DNA of 30,484 nucleotides, from NCBI GenBank assembly GCA_913041025.1, contig CAJWGQ010000010.1:1-30484 (forward strand), read 5' to 3'. This document shows, piece after piece, positions 1 through 8,452 of the stretch. This DNA comes from an uncultured Gammaproteobacteria bacterium. GTDB lineage: Bacteria; Pseudomonadota; Gammaproteobacteria; Pseudomonadales; Azotimanducaceae_A. Both the position numbers and the translations under genes were made by a program. Numbering within the stretch: position 1 is the first letter of the stretch; every line of letters starts with the position of its first letter. The notes below the pieces were generated by a model. It saw only the letters and a program-made list of their open reading frames with translations, made no database searches and had not been told where the DNA came from.

Positions 1-680
1 CCTTACATCCCTTACCCAGAGCCAAATCCAGCAAAAAATATGTCGCATATATGGGGGGCATAGAAGCCATGTATCGCATGGCTCTTGAAGATTTTAATAA
101 AGGTGAGTATCGATGGGTTGCAGAACTACTCAACCATGCTGTCAGCGTAGACCCGGACCATCAAGCATCGCGCGGCCTGCTAGCAGATACCTATGAGCAA
201 CTGGGTTATCAATCCGAGTCGGCGCCATGGCGAAATTTCTATTTATGCGGCGCAAAAGAATTGAGGTATGGCGTTCCCGCCGGATCCTTATACTCAGCCA
301 GTGAGGGAACCCTGCGAGGGATGCCGCTTGATAATTTATTTAAGGCAATGGCCGTCCGCCTAATTCCCTCTAAAGTAGAAGGACTTGACCTGGCGATTAA
401 CTTGAATTTTACCGACCTAACCGACCAATTTAGGCTGGAAATTCGCAATAGCGTATTGCACGGGTTTAGAAATTTCGCAGAAAAAGAAGCTGCGACCGAG
501 CTGGTCTTGAGTTCTATAAATTTCAAGAGAATGATGTCCGGTCTTATCACCGCAGCGGAGTTAATCAAAAGCGATGACATGAAAATAAAAGGTGATGCCA
601 AGCCTCTTTTGCCTTTGCCTTCTTACTTTGACTCTTTTCAGCGAAGGTTTCCGTTGGTTATTCCTCAACCTTTTGAGTAA
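1..680 (+). CDS. Alkyl sulfatase, C-terminal part (5' end outside window)
   Basis: The reading frame is open from base 3 to the stop at 680 with no start needed, so this is the last ~225 residues of a longer protein; the family (SdsA1-type class III sulfatases) is about 650 residues. Seen: the alkyl-sulfatase dimerisation segment, including KYVAYMGG, the YRWVAELLNHAV stretch and the DPDHQASRGLLAD helix pair, followed by a C-terminal SCP2-like lipid-binding domain ending in FPLVIPQPFE. The Zn-binding metallo-beta-lactamase domain would lie upstream of the window. Known for the family: hydrolysis of primary alkyl sulfate esters to alcohol and sulfate, usually in the periplasm. Its 3' end overlaps the convergent TRAP permease gene by 23 bases. 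Confidence in family is high; the substrate is unknown. Confidence 0.9.
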   Translation, partial: LHPLPRAKSSKKYVAYMGGIEAMYRMALEDFNKGEYRWVAELLNHAVSVDPDHQASRGLLADTYEQLGYQSESAPWRNFYLCGAKELRYGVPAGSLYSASEGTLRGMPLDNLFKAMAVRLIPSKVEGLDLAINLNFTDLTDQFRLEIRNSVLHGFRNFAEKEAATELVLSSINFKRMMSGLITAAELIKSDDMKIKGDAKPLLPLPSYFDSFQRRFPLVIPQPFE

Positions 681-2556
681 ATCGGTCCCAAACGATTCCT
701 ATCAAACACAAGGCCAGGCCAATTAAAGCAAGGTCAGTATTCCCGACCTTGTGAATACCAAAAAGGCTCAGTCCAGGCACTGCAATGAACAAACCAGCCA
801 CCAAATTCAGTACTCGTCCAAAAACAGAGGGCAACTGTTTGTAAAACGGCAAAAAGCCCTGCAAACCCCCTGCAATAAAACAAATTCCCACCAAAGCTTC
901 CAAAACAACCTGCACTACAACGCCTGGCGACGCTGCCATTAAAAAGGCGCTATCAAGAACAAATATGAAAGGAATGACGTAGAGCACCGAACCCATGCGC
1001 ATGGCACTAACACCAGTTCCTAAAGCGCTCGCTTTAGCAATTGAAGCAGCCGAATAAGCTCCAAGAGCTACAGGCGGGGTAATATAAGAGAGCATTGCCC
1101 AGTACAAGATAAACAAATGGGCAGCCAAAGGATTCAAACCCTGACCAACCAATGCCGGTGCCAAGACAATTGCTAAAAAAATGTAAGCCGCGGTAACCGT
1201 CATCCCTATACCCAATACGAAACTCGTCAAAGCCCCCATTATTAACAATAGGAACAGGTCATCTTGAGCAATAGCCAAAAGATCATTAACCAAGGTGCCA
1301 CTAAGCCCGGTTAATGAGAGCGAACCTACTATCAAGCCAACTCCTGACAGAATCACAATCAACTCGACCAATAATTTCCCGACGGAAAGAGATAACTCGA
1401 TAAATTTCGATTTATTCATCCTGTCCTCGCCAGAAAACAAACTCAGCACAATTAATGCGAGGGAGGCATAGTAAGGTGCAACCGCTTCTTGCTGTAACAC
1501 GAGCAGTAAAAATATGAGAAGCCCGAAGGCCCCCAAGTAATGCCAGCCCGATCGAAGGACAGAGATCAGCTGCGGTATCTTTTCTTCGTCAATCCCTCTC
1601 AAACCCTCGCGACCTGCATACGAATCGATCTGCACGTAGAGGCTAAAGAAATAAAGTACTGCTGGTAAAAATGCCGCCAAAGCAACCTGCGAGTATGGGA
1701 TATCCAAAAAGGAAGCCATAACAAAGGCGGTAGACCCCATTATTGGCGGAAGCAAAACTCCACCGGTGGAGGCGCAAGCTTCAACTGCTCCTGCTGTCTC
1801 AGCTCGCATCCCCGAGTTCTTCATTGCAGGAATAGTTAACTGTCCTGTGGTCATTACATTCGTCACCACACTTCCACTCATCGAACCCATCAAACCACTT
1901 GAAAATATCGCCACCTTCGCCGGTCCGCCTCTCTGTTTTCCCATCAAAGAAAACGCCAAATCTAGAAAGAATTGCCCGCCACCCGTTTTTTGAAGGACCA
2001 CACCGAATAAGATGAACCCGATCACCAGGTTGGCAAATGCCCTGAAAGGCAAACCGAACACGCTCTCAATCGATAGCAAATGATAAGCAGCCGTTTCCTG
2101 CCACGACGACTGCAAGCCACTCAATGGCCCTGGCATCATTTCTGTAAACAGAGGAAGACTCGAAAACAATGCTGCAATAAAAAAAAGCACCCAACCCGCA
2201 CTTCTTCGAAGTGCCTCTAAAACCAATAACCAAAGCACTAAACACAAATAGGTCATCCACTCTGGTGCCCCAAACTCCCATGCGTTATCAAGGCTTTCCT
2301 CTGCCGTCACTAATAATGCCGACATGACTATCATCGCAGTGACAGCTAACAAGGCATCAAGAACTGGCCTGTTCCCATAGATGAGAAAAGCAAAAGGCAG
2401 CAGCAGCATTAATAACAAATAGTAGAACTGGGTTTCAATTCGCATTACGGCTTCTAAAAGCTGCAGCTCACCAAATACCATTAGCATGTCCATAGCGATA
2501 AACACGACTATCAGAGCCACAAGAACTAGAAGCCGGTCAACCAGTCTATTCATCAT
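658..2556 (-). CDS. TRAP transporter permease, fused DctQM (4TM/12TM) type
   Basis: A 632-residue polytopic inner-membrane protein with hydrophobic segments along nearly its whole length. Residues ~221-273 hold the DctM signature of TAXI-type fused permeases: GSMSGSVVTNVMTTGQLTIP, then AGAVEACASTGG and PPIMG. The N-terminal ~120 residues correspond to the small DctQ-like part. Known: TRAP permeases import organic acids using an ion gradient and a periplasmic binding protein. The start ATG overlaps the stop of the upstream binding-protein gene (ATGA, 4 bases), so the two are translationally coupled. The 3' end overlaps the convergent alkyl sulfatase gene. The substrate cannot be read from the sequence. 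Confidence 0.93.
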   Translation of the reverse strand: MMNRLVDRLLVLVALIVVFIAMDMLMVFGELQLLEAVMRIETQFYYLLLMLLLPFAFLIYGNRPVLDALLAVTAMIVMSALLVTAEESLDNAWEFGAPEWMTYLCLVLWLLVLEALRRSAGWVLFFIAALFSSLPLFTEMMPGPLSGLQSSWQETAAYHLLSIESVFGLPFRAFANLVIGFILFGVVLQKTGGGQFFLDLAFSLMGKQRGGPAKVAIFSSGLMGSMSGSVVTNVMTTGQLTIPAMKNSGMRAETAGAVEACASTGGVLLPPIMGSTAFVMASFLDIPYSQVALAAFLPAVLYFFSLYVQIDSYAGREGLRGIDEEKIPQLISVLRSGWHYLGAFGLLIFLLLVLQQEAVAPYYASLALIVLSLFSGEDRMNKSKFIELSLSVGKLLVELIVILSGVGLIVGSLSLTGLSGTLVNDLLAIAQDDLFLLLIMGALTSFVLGIGMTVTAAYIFLAIVLAPALVGQGLNPLAAHLFILYWAMLSYITPPVALGAYSAASIAKASALGTGVSAMRMGSVLYVIPFIFVLDSAFLMAASPGVVVQVVLEALVGICFIAGGLQGFLPFYKQLPSVFGRVLNLVAGLFIAVPGLSLFGIHKVGNTDLALIGLALCLIGIVWDRFTQKVEE

Positions 2557-3692
2557 TTCTGCCAGACTGGATTAATACCCTCTTTTTCTAGCGCTTCCGA
2601 TCGAAATTCCAGCCAGCCCTCTCGAAATTGATCATCTGAACCGGAAAAAGTGTCTTTAAAATGCGCCCACCCCCTTGCCAAAACCTCCTGACGCTCTATC
2701 AGCTTCAAGTTATGTGCATCATATTGGTCAGACCAGACTCCAATAGATCTAAAATAATCGACCGCTCCCACATGATAAGGCACGACCCAGTCAAACACCT
2801 GACGATTCATTGCCCATCCAATTGAACCAGGATCTGAGTCTTTAAATTCATCGTAATGCGTATCAATCACATAGGTCACATCGCGAACCAGCTTGCGATC
2901 CGTATGATCCATTGTGATCAAAATAGGATAAGGGTACGTCGCACCTTCGTGAGGATCCGCTCGACTAATCGCAGCACCACGGGTAGCGAAATGCGGAATT
3001 AAAAAAGGCACTATTTCATGCATTTTCTCCCAGCAAACTGAATTCTCATGCGGAGCAGGAGGCCAAAACAAACCTCGAGGAGAAGCTTCGGCCTTCCGCG
3101 CTGGGCCAGAGACGGTATTGGCATAAGCCGCATCAACCTTATTGTTAACCAGGCCAGTCCACATCGCATTGTAACCGGGGAAGTTAACACGCTGAACGTC
3201 ATCCCAGGTCAAACCACCACAGGCTAGAAAGGCTTCTGTCGGTACATTAACAGCGGGTGCTCCTCTCACATAAGGAACTCGCTTGCCTCGCAAATCAGAA
3301 AAAGTCGTTATATCCAGGTTTGCCGCCACGCCCAAAGACTGATTGCTTTCGCCATTAGAGGTCAGAATTAGGCGAACTTTCAAAGGCCCCCAGTTTTCTG
3401 AAGCAAACTGATACAAACCCTCTTGAGCAAAATAGGTCGCTATGCCATTCGCGGAAAACTGCACGCGACCCTTCACCAAAGGAAGCAACCTAGACACATC
3501 GTTTTTTGCAGGAAGCACTCTCAGATTAACATCGTAATGGTCTTTTAGGACTTTCCCTATTGCGACAGACTGGTTATACCCTGTCGTTCCCAAATTGTAA
3601 GCGCTCCATGCCATTGTTTTATCAAACTGAACCTCAGCCAGGGCACTTGCACAGAAAACAGCGCTTAGTAAAGATAATCTGAATAATCGCAA
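2553..3692 (-). CDS. TAXI family TRAP transporter solute-binding protein
   Basis: About 379 residues. The chosen start is TTG at 3692 because a strong GGAGG lies 5 bases upstream; an in-frame TTG at 3704 would place the start on top of that ribosome site. From 3692 the protein begins MRLFRLSLLSAVFCASALA, a clean Sec signal peptide, with probable cleavage before EVQFDK. The mature part has TAXI features: an N-terminal Gly-rich YNLGTTGYNQSVAIGKVL segment, LRGKRVPYVRGAPAVN, and a C-terminal region with paired Trp/Tyr residues. Role: periplasmic capture of a carboxylate or similar solute for the permease encoded directly downstream with a 4-base overlap. The ligand is unknown; TAXI proteins have few characterised ligands (glutamate and 2-oxoglutarate are examples). 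Confidence 0.88.
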   Translation of the reverse strand: MRLFRLSLLSAVFCASALAEVQFDKTMAWSAYNLGTTGYNQSVAIGKVLKDHYDVNLRVLPAKNDVSRLLPLVKGRVQFSANGIATYFAQEGLYQFASENWGPLKVRLILTSNGESNQSLGVAANLDITTFSDLRGKRVPYVRGAPAVNVPTEAFLACGGLTWDDVQRVNFPGYNAMWTGLVNNKVDAAYANTVSGPARKAEASPRGLFWPPAPHENSVCWEKMHEIVPFLIPHFATRGAAISRADPHEGATYPYPILITMDHTDRKLVRDVTYVIDTHYDEFKDSDPGSIGWAMNRQVFDWVVPYHVGAVDYFRSIGVWSDQYDAHNLKLIERQEVLARGWAHFKDTFSGSDDQFREGWLEFRSEALEKEGINPVWQK

Positions 3693-3697
3693 AATAA

Positions 3698-3702
3698 CCT
3701 CC
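3698..3702 (-). promoter_or_regulatory. Ribosome binding site deciding the TRAP binding-protein start
   Basis: Read on the minus strand this is GGAGG followed by TTATT and then TTG. It is the best Shine-Dalgarno match near this gene and supports the TTG start at 3692 over the upstream in-frame TTG at 3704. Confidence 0.7.
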
Positions 3703-3819
3703 AAGTGAGCTTTCGCAATGTAGGCAATCGCCTTCTTCCGGTCAATGAGAACTCGCTACAGCTAGCTAATTCGTCAAACAACTTGATACTTAAAAAAACC
3801 TGAATGAGAATACTCAACA

Positions 3820-4275
3820 ATGAAATGCTTACTTCTCCTTTTTACTGTGAATTTGCTTGTTTTAGGCTCCGGCTGCTCGCAAAGCAAAAGTGAGAACACT
3901 AATATGCCGCCCAGTTTTTTAGACCCTGCACCCAGCAGGCCAATCTCTGAGACAGCCATATGGTCTGGTATTAACCTATTAACAGACCCTCCAATGAGCG
4001 ACTATTTATTGGTGATCAAAAAAGACCAAGTTGTTGGCTGGGGTCAACGCGGAACCGTCGAAGTACCCAACGACTCAATGGGGGTAGACATGAGAGCTTA
4101 TTGGATAGCTCCAAAGGCTGGTGCAGAATTCCACTACTCAAGTGCGGGTGAAATTCAGTTAAAGGATTTCCTTGTTCTGAAAGGAGGAGACCTTGGTGAA
4201 GCTACATCTTTGGACAAGGCTACCATTGTAGGCGAAGTTACTAATTTAACTCTGGACTTCTTTCAACCCGAATAA
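3820..4275 (+). CDS. Small putative lipoprotein, function unknown
   Basis: 151 residues. The N-terminus (MKCLLLLFTVNLLVLGSGC) is a hydrophobic export signal ending at Cys19, with Gly at -1 and Ser at -2. The -3 residue is Gly rather than the usual Leu/Val, so the lipobox is imperfect. The mature part (~130 residues) has no motif I recognise; it is soluble in character, with mixed hydrophobic and acidic stretches. It stands alone between the divergent TRAP operon and the convergent DUF1501 gene. No ribosome site of note is seen before the ATG. It could be a periplasmic or outer-membrane-anchored accessory protein; no function is proposed. Confidence 0.6.
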   Translation: MKCLLLLFTVNLLVLGSGCSQSKSENTNMPPSFLDPAPSRPISETAIWSGINLLTDPPMSDYLLVIKKDQVVGWGQRGTVEVPNDSMGVDMRAYWIAPKAGAEFHYSSAGEIQLKDFLVLKGGDLGEATSLDKATIVGEVTNLTLDFFQPE

Positions 4276-4292
4276 CCTTGCAAGTCAAATAA

Positions 4293-5468
4293 CTAAGTAA
4301 AGACCGGCAATCGTTCAAATGATCCTTTTAGTACCTTGGTGCTATCAACCTTCAACCAATCTTCAATCGCTGTAGCATAAACCTGACGGAAGTCTGTCGT
4401 ATAGGCCAAGTTTCCGCTATCGATCAAGTTCACTAGACTTGGCAAAACACCATAATGGCCACCATTAACCTTATTGCCTATGAAAAACATATTATTGGCA
4501 CTTCCATGATCGGTACCCAGATTTGCATTTTCTGGCACGCGTCTACCAAATTCAGAATAGACCATGACCACCACTCGATCCCCGTGCCCTAACCGTTGCA
4601 GATCATTGACAAAACCGAATATGGCGTCGCTCGCATAGCTCAGTAATCGTCTGTGAAGATTAGGTTGCTGCACATGGGTATCAAACGCGTTGTTTCGAAA
4701 AGACACGTGATATAACTGAGTTTCCAGGCCAGCATCAATACAGGACGCAACTTTTGGTAAATCCATCGGAACAATTCCGTAATCGACGTTCGTTTCGTAA
4801 TCAGACCAGGCATTTCTAATACGTTTGGCTGACGTTTTTGCGCTGACGTCTACCGCCTTTAAAAACTCGCGATTTGAATTTTCATATCTGGCTTCTACGG
4901 AAGAGGAGAAATCAACCTGATTCATCCAATAACTTCGCTGAAACCTCATGGGGTCGTCAAAAACAAGCGGCGTATGTATCGCACTTTTTACTGCGAGCGA
5001 TTGAGTCGAGCCAACATTAATCAGAATATCCTCGGCCTGTTTAGAGCGCATGACATCGGCGGTTCTTCCCATCCAGCCAAATTCATCACCACCATTAGGA
5101 GTACCTGTATGCCAATAGGCCATGGAGGTAAAATGTGAATATGAGGGTCTCTCATAGCCACAACCATGAATGATCGCTAACTGATTGTTCTGCCATAGTT
5201 TTTCAAAGCCAGACATACCGGGATTCAAACCAAAATGATCATCAAGCTTGAGCACTTGCGATTCCGGTATGCCAATCGTTGGTCGGTGCCGATAATAGGC
5301 ATCATCAGCAAAGGGAACCACCGTGTTCAAGCCGTCGTTACCCCCAGACAACTCGACCACCACAAGAACAGGCAAATCTCGAGAGAATGGCCTGGCAGCT
5401 ATAGGTGGCATTAGACTTGTTAGCCCTAAAGCAACTGTTCCCTTCAGCAGATCTCGACGACGAATCAT
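4293..5468 (-). CDS. DUF1501 domain protein, Tat-exported
   Basis: 391 residues. The N-terminus MIRRRDLLKGTVALGLTSL carries a twin-arginine signal (RRRDLLK), so export in folded form is expected. The body has the DUF1501 landmarks: VVVELSGGNDGLNTVVPF near residue 37, FGLNPGM, a YSHFTSM..W segment, MVYSEFGRRVPEN and TDHG near the C-terminus. DUF1501 proteins are related in fold to alkaline phosphatase/sulfatase-type enzymes, but no reaction is established. A GAGGAGGG ribosome site precedes the ATG. The gene lies 15 bases downstream of the DUF1800 gene. This DUF1800-DUF1501 order is a common pairing in environmental bacteria, and the two products are presumed to act together outside the cytoplasm. 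Confidence 0.92.
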   Translation of the reverse strand: MIRRRDLLKGTVALGLTSLMPPIAARPFSRDLPVLVVVELSGGNDGLNTVVPFADDAYYRHRPTIGIPESQVLKLDDHFGLNPGMSGFEKLWQNNQLAIIHGCGYERPSYSHFTSMAYWHTGTPNGGDEFGWMGRTADVMRSKQAEDILINVGSTQSLAVKSAIHTPLVFDDPMRFQRSYWMNQVDFSSSVEARYENSNREFLKAVDVSAKTSAKRIRNAWSDYETNVDYGIVPMDLPKVASCIDAGLETQLYHVSFRNNAFDTHVQQPNLHRRLLSYASDAIFGFVNDLQRLGHGDRVVVMVYSEFGRRVPENANLGTDHGSANNMFFIGNKVNGGHYGVLPSLVNLIDSGNLAYTTDFRQVYATAIEDWLKVDSTKVLKGSFERLPVFT

Positions 5469-5483
5469 ATCTAAGCCCTCCTC

Positions 5484-7289
5484 TTAACCCAGCTGGTATT
5501 CAGGCAAACTCAACATACTGTGCAATAACTTCCTGAGCGGTTCCTCCAGAAAACCGGCGGACGATCTTAGATCAGACCCTCCGATCTCCTGCTCTAGGAA
5601 GTCGACCAACTGGTCTAGCGCTTCTTGCTCTAGCGACACCTCAAAAAATAAATCGTGAAAAAGAGCGATCACCTCTTCTGGAGTCTCGGCCTCTGCCGAC
5701 AAGACCATGTCAGTCAAGCTACCCCCAAAAGTTGAGCGCTCTATTGGTTTGACTCTTTGAATAGCCATCTGCCAGCCCCGCATGCTACCCAGGCGTGTGT
5801 TGAAAGCTTCATCTCTGTCAGCCATCATATTTGAATCGGACATCATACCCGCCTCTTGATCCACCCCTGTCGGCTTGGTCGCCATCGTAATTGTCATGCC
5901 TTGGCGCAGTCTGTCTTGGACATTAACCACCTCTGGCGTAAAAACGGGATAACGATCTGGAGGCACGAATCCAATATCCGGGAAGAGCGAGTCCAAAACA
6001 AAATTTCCTCTTTCAAACAACAAACTCGGAGTGATCCAGCTCCTGCCCTCCGACCACCCCGCTACTGTTGGGGGGTGCATCAACCTCTGGCCAAGCGAAC
6101 CTGTCACCACATTGAAGTCAGGTATACCAGGCACTTGATTCATGCCGAGCTTTTTATAAGTTGAGATAACCAACTCAACCGGACTCTTTATATGGGTACC
6201 CCTATTTTTATCAGAATAAAAATCTTCCGAGAGAAAGAGTGTCGTCATAAATTCGCCCAGATCAAAGTCTTGTTCTCTTAGTAGGGCTCCAAGCTCTTTA
6301 ACCTCAGATTCCGAAAGCTGATCATTAACAAAATACCGATATATCTTCGCAGCGATGAATTCGGCAGTGACAGGCTGCTCCAAGATCAAATCAATAATAT
6401 CCGTACCCGAAAAATTATCTTCTTTCCCTAGAAAGCGTTTCACTCCCGAATCATGTTGCTCCTCGTCTATGTAAAAGACCAAATTTCGAGAATTCCATCC
6501 GGTAAACGCCCTCGCCGCTTCTTGCACATCCTCCTCTGAATAGTGACCAACGCCCATCGTGAATAATTCCATGATTTCACGGGCAAAGTTTTCGTTTGGT
6601 GAATCTTTCGTATTAACGCCCGCATCAAGAAAGGCGAGCATGGCGGGGTCCTGTGAAACTGCTATCAGTAGCTCCCTGAAATTCGATAGACCTTTTTCCT
6701 GGAACAATTCAAGCTGCTTCAACATCTTGCGATAGTCTCTGACTTTGTCCTCATTCGTCGCAAAATGCCCATGCCAAAACAAAGCCATTTTTTCCTGTAA
6801 CGGGTGATTCGTCGTTAACATTCGGTTCGCCCACCAGTAACTGACCCGATCAGTTTCCAACCGGCTTGCCCGTAACCAATAAAAGAACTTATTAACAATG
6901 GGCTGAATGGGACGATTGCCGCCGGGCTTCACGTTAATCCCCAGAGCATGACCCTGCTCTTTCGCGAAACTCGTCGTGGCAGTCCTGCTAGACGGAAAAG
7001 GGCCCAGACCTTCATCAAAGATACCCGAGTGTTCGAATGCTCTGCCGTTTGGCTCTCAATCACCATCGCCAAAATATACAACCGCCGCTTTAGCTTCTTT
7101 CGTGGCTAGCAATGCGATTTCTATAGGTAACAATCCGAAACCCGCCCTGGAGGCACAATGAGTAACGTGATTCTCGCTCCATAGATCCACTGCAATCGGT
7201 TTCAAATTCAGCGAACAAACTATCGAAAATCCAAACAGCGTGACAAAGGCAACTAGTAAGATAGGAATTCGCTTTTGTTTGGCAGGCAT
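5484..7289 (-). pseudogene. DUF1800 domain protein interrupted by an in-frame TGA
   Basis: A single reading frame runs from ATG 7289 to TAA 5484 (601 codons) with one internal stop, TGA at 7056-7058 (codon 78). The part before the stop has an N-terminal hydrophobic export or anchor segment and the DUF1800 start motif HVTHCASRAGFGLLPIEI. After the stop the same frame continues without a break through EPNGRAFEHSGIFDEG and then the family core: YWWANRMLTTNHPLQEK, LFWHGHFATNEDKV, FLDAGVNTKDSPNENF and AREIMELFTMGVGHY. A GTG at 6932 could restart translation and give a 482-residue protein lacking the export signal and the first conserved block. Possible explanations are a true nonsense mutation, a base-calling or assembly error, or stop readthrough. 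DUF1800 function is not established. The downstream DUF1501 gene is intact. Confidence 0.85.
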
Positions 7290-7383
7290 TGTTTAATTCG
7301 TTATCTTATAAAATTGGCGGTCTTAGCCATTGCATTCTGACTAAGCCTAAAATCTTTAGAACAACCTGTAAACGGGAGTCGAC

Positions 7384-8448
7384 ATGAAAAACCCAACGAC
7401 CAACAAATCACTTTTATCAGGTACTAGAAGAAAGTTCCTGCAATATGGGACTGCTATCGGAGTTGGTGCTCAGTCTTTCTTGAATTCGGGTAACGTCAAA
7501 GCCGCGGTAGTCGAAGGCAAAGAAGCTGCGGGGCTAGGTGAGGAATGGCCTAAAATGCAATACCGCACGCTCGGAAGAACCGGACATAACTCAAGTCGCC
7601 TCGTCTTTGGGTGTGGTGCAACACTTTCAAGAGAGCCTCATGACGACCTACTGCATGCGGCATTCGATGCTGGAGTAAATACCTTCGACGTGGGTTTCAA
7701 GCACTACTATGGCAATGCTGAGAAAAACATGGTCGATTTTCTGCGAAAAAAACGAGACGAGATTTTCTTGATCTCTAAAGGGTTTGTTGCATCAGATACT
7801 GACTGGGATGAAACAATCTCCGTGGAGCAGGCCAAAAAGGCAGCAGAAGGCTGGACCGCTTACCTAGATGAAAGTCTTCGCGAAATGAAGACCGATCATG
7901 TCGACGCCTATTATTACATGGGTCAAAATAACGTATCCGTAATCAAGAGCGAGGAAATCTATAAAGCCTTCGAAACCGCCAAAGCCAAGGGCAAGGTATC
8001 TTATCTGGGAATTTCTACACATCAAAATGCCGCCAATGTTCTCGATGCGGCCGCCGATACAGGCTGGTTCGATTTAGCCATGATCGCCATCACACCTGGC
8101 GGCTGGTATGACTGGGAAGACAAATCAATTCTCCCAGGGTCTCCTTCTCTTAAGGAATTACAGCCAGTACTCAACAAAGCCAAGGAAGCAGGTATCGGGC
8201 TCGTTGGAATGAAAGCTGGTCGTTTTATCGCAGGTAGAGCCTGGCTGGGGTGGGGAAATCCTGACGCTTTTGACCAATACTATGACGAGAAGCTACTCAA
8301 AGCTAAACTCAGTGCCTTCCAAAGAAGTTACGCCTTCGTTCTAGAAAATGGCCTCGACGTAGTGAATGCCGACATGCAGAATCTCCTGCACTTAAAAGAA
8401 AATTTTGTAGCGGCTGCGACTTCGTCAGACTATTTTAATGTAGCGTAG
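7384..8448 (+). CDS. Tat-exported aldo/keto reductase-like protein
   Basis: 354 residues. A twin-arginine signal (TRRKFLQYG, residues 14-22) ends near residue 40. The barrel starts at MQYRTLGRTG (~58). Three residues of the usual AKR tetrad are present: Asp102 in FDVG, Tyr109 in HYYGNAE and Lys132 in ISKG. The fourth, normally His in a D-x-x-D-x-Y-x-x-H segment, is Met179 (DHVDAYYYMGQN). Known: AKRs reduce carbonyls with NADPH. A Tat-exported member with a changed acid/base set may do something else or use a tightly held cofactor. GGGAG lies before the ATG. It is divergent from the DUF1800 gene (94-base gap) and 4 bases upstream of larC, suggesting co-transcription. Confidence 0.85.
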   Translation: MKNPTTNKSLLSGTRRKFLQYGTAIGVGAQSFLNSGNVKAAVVEGKEAAGLGEEWPKMQYRTLGRTGHNSSRLVFGCGATLSREPHDDLLHAAFDAGVNTFDVGFKHYYGNAEKNMVDFLRKKRDEIFLISKGFVASDTDWDETISVEQAKKAAEGWTAYLDESLREMKTDHVDAYYYMGQNNVSVIKSEEIYKAFETAKAKGKVSYLGISTHQNAANVLDAAADTGWFDLAMIAITPGGWYDWEDKSILPGSPSLKELQPVLNKAKEAGIGLVGMKAGRFIAGRAWLGWGNPDAFDQYYDEKLLKAKLSAFQRSYAFVLENGLDVVNADMQNLLHLKENFVAAATSSDYFNVA

Positions 8449-8452
8449 AACA

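Noticed and set aside
7056..7058. Selenocysteine codon in the DUF1800 gene
   Set aside because: I see no reason for selenocysteine here: the flanking residues are not a redox motif and no clear SECIS-like stem-loop follows the TGA. Mutation or base error is simpler.
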